Of a stretch of DNA of 64,000 nucleotides, positions 14,531 through 26,335 are shown piece by piece. A program made the translations under genes and the position numbers. Every line of letters starts with the position of its first letter. Within the stretch, counting starts at the first letter, position 1. The stretch comes from Lanius collurio (lineage: Eukaryota; Chordata; Aves; Passeriformes; Laniidae). The stretch is from positions 23,234,505-23,298,504 of the forward strand of contig JACBWW010000008.1 in NCBI GenBank assembly GCA_020086605.1, read 5' to 3'. Below the pieces are notes generated by a model. That model saw only the letters and a list, made by a program, of their open reading frames with translations, searched no databases and had not been told where the DNA came from.

Positions 14531-17412
14531 GGATATTCAACAGTTACAGGTTGGATAATCTCTCTGTGGGTTTCCTACTATTATCAAAGCAAGGGAGCAC
14601 AGGGAATCTTTCCATGCATCTATCAGTTGTGCCTGATCTCTACAAACAAGCCTGGCATCCCTTCTTAAACATCTGTAGCACAGTGATGTCAGAACAGCCC
14701 CACCGAACACTTCCCAGGGTGCTATGGATACCTGCCACTACTGTTGCCCCAAAGCCTTCCTTGTTCTGTGTGGGCTCTACCATTCTTCTTCTCCCTCGGC
14801 TTCCTGGCATGCTTTCTGGGTGCAAAGACATGCAATCTCACCCTCTAACTTCAAAGAGCTTAATTCATGCCCTGAAGAAAGGAGCTGAGGTGCTTTGATC
14901 TGCCATGTGAAGATATTGATCTGCCACCTGGAGATACTGATCTCTCCTCCTTGTCTGCAGCTCCTTGCCAGCTCCTGCAGCGGGCACAGCTGGCTGTGCT
15001 ACAGGAAGAAGGAGGCTCCAAGGCCACTTGCTGTCTCCTGGCCCCAGAGCCTGTATGACCAGGTGTCATAATGGACCAGGGAAGTGAAGCATCTGACTGC
15101 TACCACTGGAGGTGGTGTTGGGGTGGGTTGGGGGCATGGTAGGGAAAAGGGTATTTTCCAGCCAAATCAGTTTGTCAAACCAGCTTTCCATGTGACTGCA
15201 AAAAGAGCTTTTGCCAGGCATGTGGGAGGCAGCCATGATTTGGAAACGAGCAACCGGGCACAGATGAGCCCAATCCTTTCACTGGCAGTGAAAGCACCTA
15301 TTTTGGGAAATAAAGAAAACAAGAAACCACCCTTGCTCCTCATGAGGTGCCTAAGGCTGAGTGCCAGTGGTTCTGTACAGCTTAAAAATGATTCAGGGGT
15401 ACATTGGGTGGAGTAAGAGGCACAAGCAGAAGTACATTCGGTCCTTTGTCTTGGCCTGCGGTGTGGCTCCAGCAGCAGGAATGAGCATGAAAGACAAAAG
15501 AAATCAGCTTGCACTGTTTTCACTTGCCACACATGAACTTAATGAGAACAATTTATATGGATTAAATGAACCTGAAATTTGGAAGACCATTTCTGTGTTG
15601 ACTTTAAAACCAGCTCCAGCAACTTAGGCTCCAACAAATCTGAGATATGTGTATATTAAAGACTGATAAGCAAGCTGGTTCGGGAAACAACAAAAGCATA
15701 AAGTTTTATGTAAGTTTACTGCTCAGCTTTACTTTGTTTGAAATTTGAAAAAAATGAAGGTATTTTTTCACTCCTTCAATTTTTCTTAATCTTTAACTAT
15801 GTTTCTCCGTTCTACCAGGAGGAATAAAAGGAAATGTCAAATTGTCAGTAAAAATATGATTTTCAAGGTATGAATTACTCCAGTAAAGTCAGAAACTAAA
15901 GAACATGGAAAATACTAATGTATACCATGTAAAATTTCCAGGTTAATTTCTAGATGATTAAGCTTTGGAAAAACATCCTAATTAAATCACAACATTTTAA
16001 TGAAGAGAAAAAGGGAAATTATGGTCTTCAAGAGACTGCGACGATAACTGTAAAACAAAACTCAAAAACTTAAGTAGTTTTTGTGACCTTATCTAGCATA
16101 AGAGAGAAAAATTGTTGGAAGATGGGAAGGGTAGTGAGAGTAGATTCAGGGTTTGCATGACAAAACAGAGATATAAGGTAATAAACATCTTAAAATAAAA
16201 CATGCATCAGTAGCAGAACTAAGTCTTCCTTACACATCCCACTATGAAATCTAGTACTCAAATGTTTTAATCTTTGTCCTTATTTATTCATTTGAGGTGA
16301 TAATCTCCATATCAGGTGCCCATTTTTCATGGAAATCCCCATCTGAAACAGTTTGGTGATTCCTAAGTGCCATGCCAAGTAAGTACTCTGAGCATTCTTC
16401 ATTTTGAAAATAGCTTTTGAATTAGGAGCATCACATAATTTTGTAGAAATTTTCTCCAATTCCACTATGCACCATAGGCTTCACACTGTGCCTAAATTTG
16501 CACTGGTCCCTTGCACAGGGAACAATTTTATCATGTGAGGCACAGCTAGCCTTGTCTTAAAGCGACTGCTTATATAATGCTATTATAGGTCAATGTAGGT
16601 CTCAGTCTGCTGGTGAGATGTTTGTGCTGTTATCTGAGCTGGGAAACCAAACACAGGAGTGATCCCTTTTGAGTTCTAAGGGCATGGAACATGGTGGCGC
16701 ATGTTGGAAATTCCAACGACAGTGGCAAAATGCTGACAGATAAATCTACACCTGGCCCCCAAACGTGCCTACGTACGTCTCACTGAACCGTAAATCAAAT
16801 ATGTTTTTACAAGTTTTCTTCTTTTAGAAATCATTTGGCAGATATTTTGAGCTCAAATCAGGATCCTTTTTCCCATAAAAGTGCCAAGCTCTTTTCGAAC
16901 CATACTAAGCAAGAACCAGAATAAAATATGAGTTGCTTAAGCATACAGAGGAGTACCTCTAATGCTGCCTTGTGGAAGGTATGTCAAGGAACCACCAGGC
17001 ATTATCACTGCAGAAAGCGTGTTAATTTCTTTCAAACAGCTGTTATTACATTTGAGAGCAGCTGATTCGCATGATGGGGCTCTCTGTGCTCCCCCAGCTG
17101 CACTGTGCAAATCCTACCACAGAACTAACCTCCGAGGATGAAACAAGCGTGGAATGGAGGGCAGAAGTTTGTGTACCCATTCATGAACACACAGGTATAT
17201 GTCTTCCCCCTCTTCACAAGAACTGGAAAGGAAAATCAACATCCTATCCTCAGCTGTTTTCAGACAAAGCTATCAAAAAAGCTAAAGAACAGATTTTTTA
17301 AAACAAATATGCTAGGACTTCCCTGTTTGGAAAAGAGATAGCTAAGCAGTGAGATTTACAAAACAAGAAAGAACAGAAGAGATGACCTGATTAGTCACTT
17401 TCTCTTTAAAGT

Positions 17413-17496
17413 TAAAAAAAAACCCAAAAAAACAAAACAAAAAAAAACCCCAAAAAACCAAACCAAACCAAAAAAAAAACCAAACAAAAAAACCCA
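17413..17496 (+). repeat. A/C-rich low-complexity tract
   Basis: About 84 bases of A runs broken by CC/CCC/CCCC (aaacccaaaa, accaaaccaaacc), containing no G and no T after the first few bases. On the minus strand it gives a meaningless phenylalanine-rich frame. Confidence 0.9.
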
Positions 17497-19454
17497 CGCT
17501 AATGCAACTAGCAAGCAGCAGATTCAGAGGAAAAAAAGACACATTTCTCCACTCAGCTTGTAGTCTGAGCTTGAATGTCCTTATTACATGGCATTTAGGA
17601 TTCTAAAATTTTCTGCATCTGTAGGTACAAGAGGATAATCTTCAACTTTACAGCAAAAGTATTCAAAGGTAATAAATCAAGGTACCACCTCTGGCTCCAA
17701 ACCCCACAAGGAACACAACACCAGAGGAAGGCACATTATTCAGTGATTGCTCCACTCTTCACTGTGCATTTGGCAAGCAACCACGGGAGATACAGGAGAT
17801 AGGATACAAAGCTAAAGGAATTTTAGGTTTTCATTGGCACAACTACTACTGTTTCACAATGTTTTTTAAAAGACAGGCCTGCAAGGAAGACAGACATGAG
17901 TAGCAACCTGTGGTAGTTCCAAATATTTTTTTTACTACAAAGTAAATTGCAATTTATTTAATTAGTCAACCTAGTTCTGTTATCCCTTGTCAGTACGTCA
18001 CAAACATAATAACACGCGCTGTGTAGTGCAAACATGATATGAGCTCCTTCTTCTACTTTTAGCAAAGAAATACTGAGCAAGCTCATGTCAGTTCACAGAT
18101 CTATGTCAACAATTCCTATTTTATTACCAGAAGAAAATCCAGGTTATGTACAATGTATACACAGAGACCTCAGAAGGAGGTGTATGGAAGAGGTAGCATG
18201 AAATTCACAATTTGGAAAGGTATAAAGCCCTCTACTCTTCTCTTGAACTCTGGCCTGTCTTCCATCTGTAAATGGCACCTCTCAGGCTCACTTACAAATT
18301 ACTATATAAGCACCAGTGTGGGAGTGCAGCCAAACATGGGGAAGTCTAAGCTGCACTCCCTGTTTAGTCCACAGGCAAAGTAGTTTCTTTAGTTTCTTTT
18401 ATAAAAAGAGGTAATTTGTTGTAAGGAAGAACATACCAAACTGTAAGAAAAGGCAGCTTAATAAAGTCCCTTAACATGAAGTCATTTAGCACCAACAAGA
18501 CCAGTAGGTATACCCTTGTGAAAAAAACCCCAACCTAATAATTTCTCCATTACCAGAATAAATACAGCATTCATGGTGGTTTTTTGACTGCTCTAAACCC
18601 ACCACATACAACAGTCAGCAGCAATTGAAGTTCCACAGCCAGCCTTTCTGAATTCTAGGCAGAGCTGTGACAAGCAAGAGTCATTTGAAGAACTAAAGGA
18701 ACAGAGCATTTCCTGAACTTTTGCCATATGCTTATTCTGCTGCTGAGATTGTAACAGAGATAGATGGAAAAAGAGTAATTTACTACAGGTTATGATACTC
18801 CCCCCTCTATACACCACTGTCCCCCTTGCAAATTCTGTGGAGCACTTCATGCAGCATTTCCTCTCCCTGTGACTTCTGAACTACACATGAAGATAAGACA
18901 GAGGATGCACAGTTTTGGGGTCCAGTCACTGATGATACACCATGATTAGTGAGAGATGAATAGGAGGGATGAAGAAAGAGAAAGGGGCTATCACAGCTTG
19001 TAAGCCTGTAAACTCTCAGAAGAGCAAAAAATACCTCTCATTTTCAGTTCCTCAAGAATCAAGTGTGTGGCACTGTTTCTGAATGCTATGTTGTAGTGTG
19101 ATAGGGCCACGATACAATAGGAAGAAAATGTGCCTAGTGGAATAATCTAATCCAAGTGTACAATTAACATTCATACATTTCAGTGAAAACTGAGCATGCT
19201 TGTGCCAGGCACTTAGGAAGGTGAGAGTCAAAAGAAAGGCAATGCTAGGATTTTTCAAGCCTGGTTTGTAAAAAATACAATAGCTTGTGGTGGGGCAATC
19301 ACAGAAAATATTCCCTTTCATGCTGTTTCAGAGCATTCAGTGGCTCAGATTTTGTCACTTAAAAAAATCCTCTTGCACTTCCCATCCCCTTCTTCTCTCC
19401 CTAAGGTCTTTGCTTCCACTGATGTATTCCTTGCATTTTTCCTCATGGTGCTTT

Positions 19455-19805
19455 CACAGTATCACAGAAAAGGGTCAGACTGGAAGGGCCCACTGTGAGT
19501 CATCTCATCCAACCTCTCTGCTCAAGCAGGGCCATCCCAGAGCACAGGGCACAGGATTGTGTCCAGACAGTTCTTGAATATCTCCATTATGGGAGACCTC
19601 ACAGCCTCTCTGGGCAATCTGTTCCAGTTCTCAGTCACTGCATAGTAAAGAAGTTCTTCCTCATAGTCATATGTGGAGTAAGTTCTTCCTCATACGCATA
19701 GGTGGAACTTCCTGTGCATCAGTTTCTGCCCATTGCCTCTTGTCCTATTGCTCAGCACCACTGAGCAGAGCCTGGTCCATCCTCTTCACATCTTCTTCCC
19801 TGTGC
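19455..19805 (-). mobile_element. CR1 LINE, 3' fragment
   Basis: The plus strand reads the reverse complement of the avian CR1 3' region: 'atcacagaaaagggtcagactggaagggcc', 'catctcatccaacctctctgctcaagcagggcca', 'tctctgggcaatctgttccagt', 'agttcttcctcatagtcata', 'ttgcctcttgtccta'. The element is 5'-truncated near 19805, the usual state of CR1 copies, and holds no intact reverse transcriptase. A 29-base internal tandem duplication sits at 19651-19706. Confidence 0.93.
19651..19706 (+). repeat. 29-base tandem duplication inside the CR1 copy
   Basis: AAGTTCTTCCTCATAGTCAT... at 19651 is repeated from 19680 as AAGTTCTTCCTCATACGCAT..., followed in both by (A)(T/G)GTGGA. The copies differ at a few bases, so the duplication is not recent. 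Confidence 0.85.
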
Positions 19806-20224
19806 CCCTATTTTCTTTTATTTCCTCTGATATCCCACACGGCTTGACTTCAAGTCAACATTGCCTCTGACGTGTGCATGAGGGAATGTGTGACATATCA
19901 TTTCTGAATAGCAGCAGACTGCTTGCTGAGGGACAGACCCTGGTGTGGTCCCAGGACACAGTTCTGTGTTCTGTTTAGGACCAAGAGTTCCCAGCAAACC
20001 TCCTGAAATGGGAGGGTGGAAACCAGCTAATTTATCTGAATCTAGGGAGAGAAAAAAAGAAAAAAAATCAACCCAAAGGATTTACGAAAGGATCTATCTT
20101 GGTATCTTTAATTAGGGTGCATCCAATAGTTGTCCTGGCTTCTCCACAGGGAACACTGGGGTTTTGCTATAGAGACAACTTAGTTCACTACAAAAAGACA
20201 GAAAATACATTTTGGCAAGCATTT

Positions 20225-20485
20225 AGGAAGAACATATAAAGCACTAGGAATAATTAACATTAGGAATAACAGAATGAAATTCTTCACCATGAGGGTAGCA
20301 AGCCACTGGAACAGGTTGCCTAGAGAAGCTGCAGATGTCCCATTCTGGGGGTGGTCAAGGCCAGGCTGGATTTAACTCTGAGCAATCTGGTCTACTGAAA
20401 GATGTCCTTGCCTGTGGCAGGGGTTTGGAACTAGATGATCTTTAATGTCCCTTCCAACCCAAGCCATTATATGATTCTATGATTT
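20225..20485 (+). mobile_element. CR1 LINE, 3' fragment with preserved 3' end
   Basis: Reads the sense CR1 3' UTR: 'gaaattcttcaccatgagggtagcaagccactggaacaggttgcctagagaagctg', 'gtcaaggccaggctgga', 'ggaactagatgatctttaatgtcccttccaaccc', ending in the typical ATTCTATGATT octamer-like tail near 20482. The 5' side is truncated and non-coding. Confidence 0.95.
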
Positions 20486-21238
20486 TTGTGAATTCTGTTT
20501 TGCCATTTGAAGTCCAGAAGGTTCCGTGAGAACTACAGCTCTGCTATGTGACTGAACACTTACCTAAGCATGTTTAAAGATTGCAACAATAAACACATCA
20601 AACAAAACTCACAAGTATTACAAATGAAAAGGTATCAAGTCTTTAAAATCCTGCAAAGTTTTCTTCAAACTGCTGCCACAGAATCTTTGTCATCCCTTCT
20701 AAGATCCTTGCATAATGTGGGTGTTGCAGCATTTAGCCATTTGTCACAGAATTTATAAATGGATTTACTTTTTGTCACATCCACTCTGGTGAGAAACCTC
20801 TTGTTGACACAACGGCAATTTCTTCTATGAAAATTGCCTTTTAAGTTCACATCAAAGATACACTGAATAGCCATTAACATTTCAACAGCTTTTTAGAAAG
20901 CTGGATTGTAAATTAGGCATGTCAAGATCATAGCGACTCCTAAGCAGTTTAAGTCCTATCACACAAAAAAGGACACAAATTAATTACGAAATGAACACAG
21001 GGTGGGGCTGGCTCTGCCATGCTTACTCATGCAGAACAGGGTGTACCTAGACAATTCCCCCAGGGGACCCTTCTGCAAAATGTACTACAGGCCTGTTCAG
21101 ATCAAACTGAGAAGAGAAACAAAATAAAATGTTACCTCTTTAACTACTCAAAAACCTAGTATCTTGCTTCTAAGGAGACCAAACTGGTGTGCTCCTGGTG
21201 CATTGCCTGGGTTAACCTCAGTCACCAGCAGATTTATG

Positions 21239-21285
21239 TTTTTTTTTTTTCTGCAGCTACAGTGCAGTGAAAAAAAAAAAAAAAA
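21239..21285. repeat. Poly-T / poly-A inverted repeat
   Basis: T12 (21239-21250) is followed by CTGCA, a 7-base loop, TGCAG, TG and A16 (21270-21285). The CTGCA/TGCAG arms extend the T/A stem, so the segment can fold into one hairpin of about 17 pairs. Confidence 0.9.
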
Positions 21286-22704
21286 CAACCTTATGTACAT
21301 AGGAATAAAATATGTAATAAATATGAGCCAACCTTCCTGAATTCCAACTGCAACAACATTGCCAGGATGGGAAAAGCCTAATTGTTGGCATTCCATATGT
21401 CCTTTGCTTTGACATGTGCTTTGCCAGTGAGATTTACATCCCTTTGGCATGAGGCAGCAGACTGATGATACAGAAATACAGATCTAATTCAGTCTCTGGA
21501 AGAAAGCAGCCTGTAGGGATTACACAGAGAGTTTCTGTGCATTTCTTTGCCTTGTGTGATCTCTTGAGCCTCAGTATCACTAACCTGTTGTTTGCTTCTT
21601 GCTCTTATTACAGAATCCACTCTTCAAGTTGTTGTGCTCAGCCGCACTTTTCCATTCAAACCATCTTTATCTTTTCTTCGTGTGTCACCACAGTCCTTCA
21701 ACACACAGCAAGCTGCTGTGCAGGAGCCTTCTCTTTCACACTAACACAGTCCAGCCTGGCTCTCTGGCTGTGTATCCAGCACTGCATGTCTCAGCCAACG
21801 CAGACCCTCACCTGCCCTGAAGTTACGCAATGCAGGATCACCTTCAGGGAATATCTACATGGTGTTAACAGCCATCAGCAGGTAACAGGCACAGGCTGTC
21901 AAGAGAGCTGGATCCAACTGCACTACAGGTAAAGGACTATCCAAACAAAATTTCAATATTTCAAGAATATTCTGCTGGAATATGGAGACACCACTACAGG
22001 AAGGAACCCCAAATGCATGGAAGCACTTAAGCAAAGCAGATAGGTATTTAGAGGGCCACCAAGAGGCCTTCAGCTCACATCCACACAGCTGCATAAATAC
22101 AACCCTTGCCTGTATCCCTTTCTCCCAGTTTAGGTTTTGTCCCCACAAAATCTGAACGTATTCCCTCCTCCACAGTGCTTTGGCACCAACAAAGGGGTCA
22201 CTGAACGCACACAGGAGACAGGCTTCCTGCTCTCGCTTCCTAGGCTTGGCCACATCCCAGCCCACAGCAGCTGGCTCTGGCTGCTGGAGAAACTCTGCTT
22301 CATCTCTGCAGCCCTGGGACACAGCGTGCTCTGACACCCTCCATTGGGAGCACACAGGCTCGTGTGCTAATTGCTGGGACAGCCTAAGCAAACTGTGATG
22401 TCAGGGTCTTTGGAGATTTCTGTTTCTAAGGGCAAGCAAGTTTCTACTGAGCACACAGATACAGAATTGAGAGTTCTTGCAGGAGCACCAGAATCTGAGC
22501 ACACTTTCAAAACACGGTGAAAGATAATTCTGGTAAACTACAGGAAACTGAATATTTCAATAGGAAGACTGCAACAAATCATAACCACATAACACCTTAG
22601 CACCACTGCCTACATTCTTTCTGCCATCAGTGAGCTTGCAAGTGCAGAGGACCACATAAATTTGTTTATTTATGATGCATATATTAATGAGAATGACAAT
22701 AATT

Positions 22705-23115
22705 TAGGTTAGTAGGGAGTTCTTAGGGGTCATCTAGTTTAAACTCATAGCCAAAGTAGGACCATATTTGAAGTTAGCTCAGGATGCTGAGGGCCTTGCC
22801 CTGTCATGCTTCAAGTATTTCAAAGATGGAGATCCTATGTCCTCTCTGGCAAAACCTATTCTGTCCACAGAATGTTTTTCTTATGCTCATCTGAGGCATC
22901 TTCTCTTGCAGTTTGTGACCATTGCCCTTTCCTATTTTTTGTGTATACCTCTCAAAAGAAACTGGTTTGTCCATGAAAGCTCCTGTAGGTAAGAGAAAAC
23001 AAAGTCAGTTTCTTCCACTTCCCTTTGTTTATAGTGTGCTCCTGCCCTCTACTCATCCTAGTGTCTCTCTGCTGGACTGCCTCCAGCGTGTCAGCAATAT
23101 TTGCAAGTATTTATA
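22705..23115 (-). mobile_element. CR1 LINE, diverged 3' fragment
   Basis: The plus strand has 'ggagttcttaggggtcatctagtttaaactc' (reverse of the CR1 end), 'catctgaggcatcttctcttgcagtttgtgaccattgcccttt' and 'gtgtctctctgctggactgcctccagcgtgtcagcaatat'. Order and orientation match a CR1 3' region read backwards. It is more diverged than the copies at 19.5 and 20.3 kb, so it is probably an older subfamily. Confidence 0.8.
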
Positions 23116-24344
23116 AAGCTCTCCAGATTGCTCAATCCCACAAGAACACACTGGCTTAACAACAGTAATATAAATATTATGAATACATTTTAGAGATCCT
23201 TTGTGATGCATTGAAGAAAATGATTGCTAGCAAAGTGGTAGATCTGGCTGGTAATTACAGTACAGGGCAGTTTCTGTAGGTGTGTTGTATGGTAAGGTTA
23301 AAAAATAAAGCTTATGGAAAACTATCGGGTGGAAAATGTCCCAAGGTATTTGGTAACTCTAAACCTGAAAGCATGTTGGGTGTAAGTATAGGGTTACTAA
23401 TTTTGAGCCACAATTACTTTCTTTTAGAATATTCTACATATGGTAAAGCCCCATATTTCTGTGAACTGAGATGATTTTGACATGCTTCTGAAAAATAGTT
23501 CTGAAAAGAAAGCCTCATTAATTACTTTCTAGACTTAAGAAATGGAAACACTTCTTGTGACTGAGCACCAGTCAGTTTGTTTGAAGTGGTCTACAGAGAA
23601 GCTCTACAAATTATAACTGATAACTCATGAAAACTACTCCAGCATAGCAAGGACAGTTACCTTATCCTATGGCACTGTTCTGTAGCTCTCATGTAGGGTT
23701 TTATGAATTTGTCAGGTCACAGTGAGTTCTTGTCATGAAGCCTGACTCCTCTCTTTTCATTGTACAGAGAAACAATGAGGAAATGGTGGAAGAGTTCTGA
23801 TTTTCCCAAGGGACAATAAAAATGATGTATCTCTGACAATGCTTGCCACTGCAAGCAGCAGGGCTGCCAACCTCACTCCCACATTCCTAACACCAAAACC
23901 ATTGTTAATGACTTTGGCAAAATTCAAGTCCAGGTTTCTTGGAAGCATCCTTCCTCTACATAGCATTTCAGAAGGGAATTCAGGCATCAATACTGCCTGA
24001 CACTCCTTATCCATATGACACCAGAGGTGTCACTCTACCCCTTGGTCATGCAATTATGGGTCAGTGCCTTTCAAAGGCTCTGCTTTCAATGCTCGTTCAT
24101 GGCCCACAAGATTGATCCTACTTTTCCAATTATATTTAAAATTACATTTAAATCTCTTTTAAAGACAACAAAATTAAATCTTTTGGATTAGTCTACCAAG
24201 TCCGGTATAAAAATGCAGTGAAAACACCAGTATTTGTGAATTACAGTGTATCTGGTATATAAAGGACTGTAGTCATGGTGTTGAGTGAGACTGACAGAAA
24301 CTTTTCAATGTAACACAATATATTCATCAGTGTGCTATTTTGAA

Positions 24345-24375
24345 ATAATAATAAAACCACCACCACCACCACCAC
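24345..24375 (+). repeat. (AAT)n then (ACC)n microsatellite
   Basis: A short AATAATAATAA run is followed by nearly seven perfect ACC units at 24356-24375. Confidence 0.9.
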
Positions 24376-26029
24376 AAAGAAAGCTCATAAATGAATAAAA
24401 CAAAAGACCACCAAACCAAAACTGAAAAGTTTTCAGAATTAGCATTTGGAATTGAGGGGCTAAGTATGCTGAGGTTGGGGCAAGTATATTTAAAGACCAA
24501 AAAAATTTACTGTATTCTTAATAACAACAGAAGTAATAAAAATAACAACAGTACAGTAACAGCATTGCATCTGGTCTGCCTCCCATATACAACAATGTGA
24601 TAGCAAGAGAAATAGCAGAAAAGAAAATGTGGACATTAAACTGCTATAAAGCTTCTCCATTTGCAGACAGGAGGAAAATGCTTAGATATTTTAAGCATAA
24701 TTTTGAAGATTAATTATGGAGGTGTCTCTTCTAACTCCTAAGCATTTTTGACAAATCTAAATAACAGATAAAGACTGCCACTGAAGAGAAGCGGGGGTCA
24801 TATGCTTGACGTGCAATGTTACCTAAAAACCCATAACAGCTTCCCCATTTCCCTCCCTATCTTTACAAAACAACTGTTGAATTCTCCTAACAACTCCTGC
24901 TTCAGCTTCACATACTCCTTTCCTATCTGGCACAGCACCTTCTGCTATGATTTCCAAATGTCCTCTTGACACAATGCTTGTGCACGTACTGCTGCATCTG
25001 TTACTAATTAGGGAGGGATATTTAGCCTGGTTGGAGAATGACGCTCTTTGGCAGGAAAAGGAAGCCTGCAAGTTAGAAACACCTTTTCACTCTACTCCTA
25101 TTAATTTTTATACACAGCAAAACAAAAAGAAAAGAGCCTGTGAACCCTTTACAGAACACCAGTGTATCTGTGCAGATTCAGGTTTCTTCCCAAGATGCTG
25201 GAATTTTATTTTTTTTTTGCTTTCTTTTGAACTCCCAATCAGATTGGCATTTTTCCACATACCTGTCCATGATGGACCTTTTCTATCAAGAGTTGTAAAA
25301 ACTCTGTGTAGTCTGTCACAGACTGAACACAAATTGTTACTGCCTAATTCAGGCAAAAACTATAGTATGGCACTGTGGAACAGAAACAGCAGACAAAATT
25401 ATCAACTTGTCAGGAAATGTGCAGAGCAGACTAAAAGCCTTTATAGTCTACATTAGTTTAATATGCAAACATTTTGGAGCAAAGGAACAGGATCTTTAGT
25501 ACCAATAAAAGTGTTATAATAAATTAAAGTACATTCTTGCCAATGTTAAATGGTAAATATAGTGCTGCTTATGTCACAACATCCCTATATAGGACAGGAC
25601 AGAATACTGCAACTATCATATTCAGTAAGTTTGTACTTTATCTTGCAGGATTCCCATATCCCCAAGTAACAAAAAGATGTGGTCATCTATAACATCAAAG
25701 GTAAGACTAATCAAATTCCATTTTAGATAGCAATGATGTACATAGCACAGTCAGCAGACTTTACAGTCAGTGGAGAGAAACTGGTGACATGTAAAATCAG
25801 ATGGACATCGGCTTTATGATGAACTGAATCATGGTTGAAGCATGTCTGCTATTCTTGTGTTACTGTCAGTCTATCTCCAAAGTGTCTCTAGGTTCAAGTG
25901 TTGAAAATTTCCCTATTTACTTCTGGAATCCAGGTGAACTGAATCTATCAGTGACAATTTTTTACCACAGACACTGGGCAGGACAGCTGAAGGAAATGCT
26001 TCAGTCAGGGAAGAGCTGGTAGGGGATGT

Positions 26030-26335
26030 GAAGGTCTGCAGCAGCTTCAGCTGTGGAGACCATAGGAGTTTTTGGAGCTGGTGAAGGCAGTTAAGAAGTT
26101 GGTGTAATGGAAATTCTGGTTAGACACAAAAATTGGGTTTTTTTCCCCCACAGTCAGGGACAGGAGTAGGTTTGCCAGACAGTTTGTGGAACATTCAAAA
26201 CTTGACAAAGCCCTGAGCAACCTGACCTAAGTTCAAAATCAGCCCTGCTTTCAGCAAGTGGGTGGACTAGATACATGAAGAGTTTTCTTCTGATATAAAT
26301 TATTCTGTGACTGAAGGATTCTATGACTCAATAGG
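26030..26335 (+). mobile_element. CR1 LINE, diverged 3' fragment
   Basis: Begins in a CR1-like internal stretch ('gaaggtctgcagcagcttcagctgtggagaccatagg') and runs through 'cacagtcagggacaggagtaggttt', 'ccctgagcaacctgacctaa' and 'gggtggactagataca' to 'ctgaaggattctatgactca'. Some internal sequence between the first and last parts seems to be missing or substituted. Confidence 0.75.

Noticed and set aside
17342..17542. Minus-strand phenylalanine-rich frame resembling a membrane protein
   Set aside because: Produced by translating the A/C-rich tract backwards. Low complexity, not a gene.
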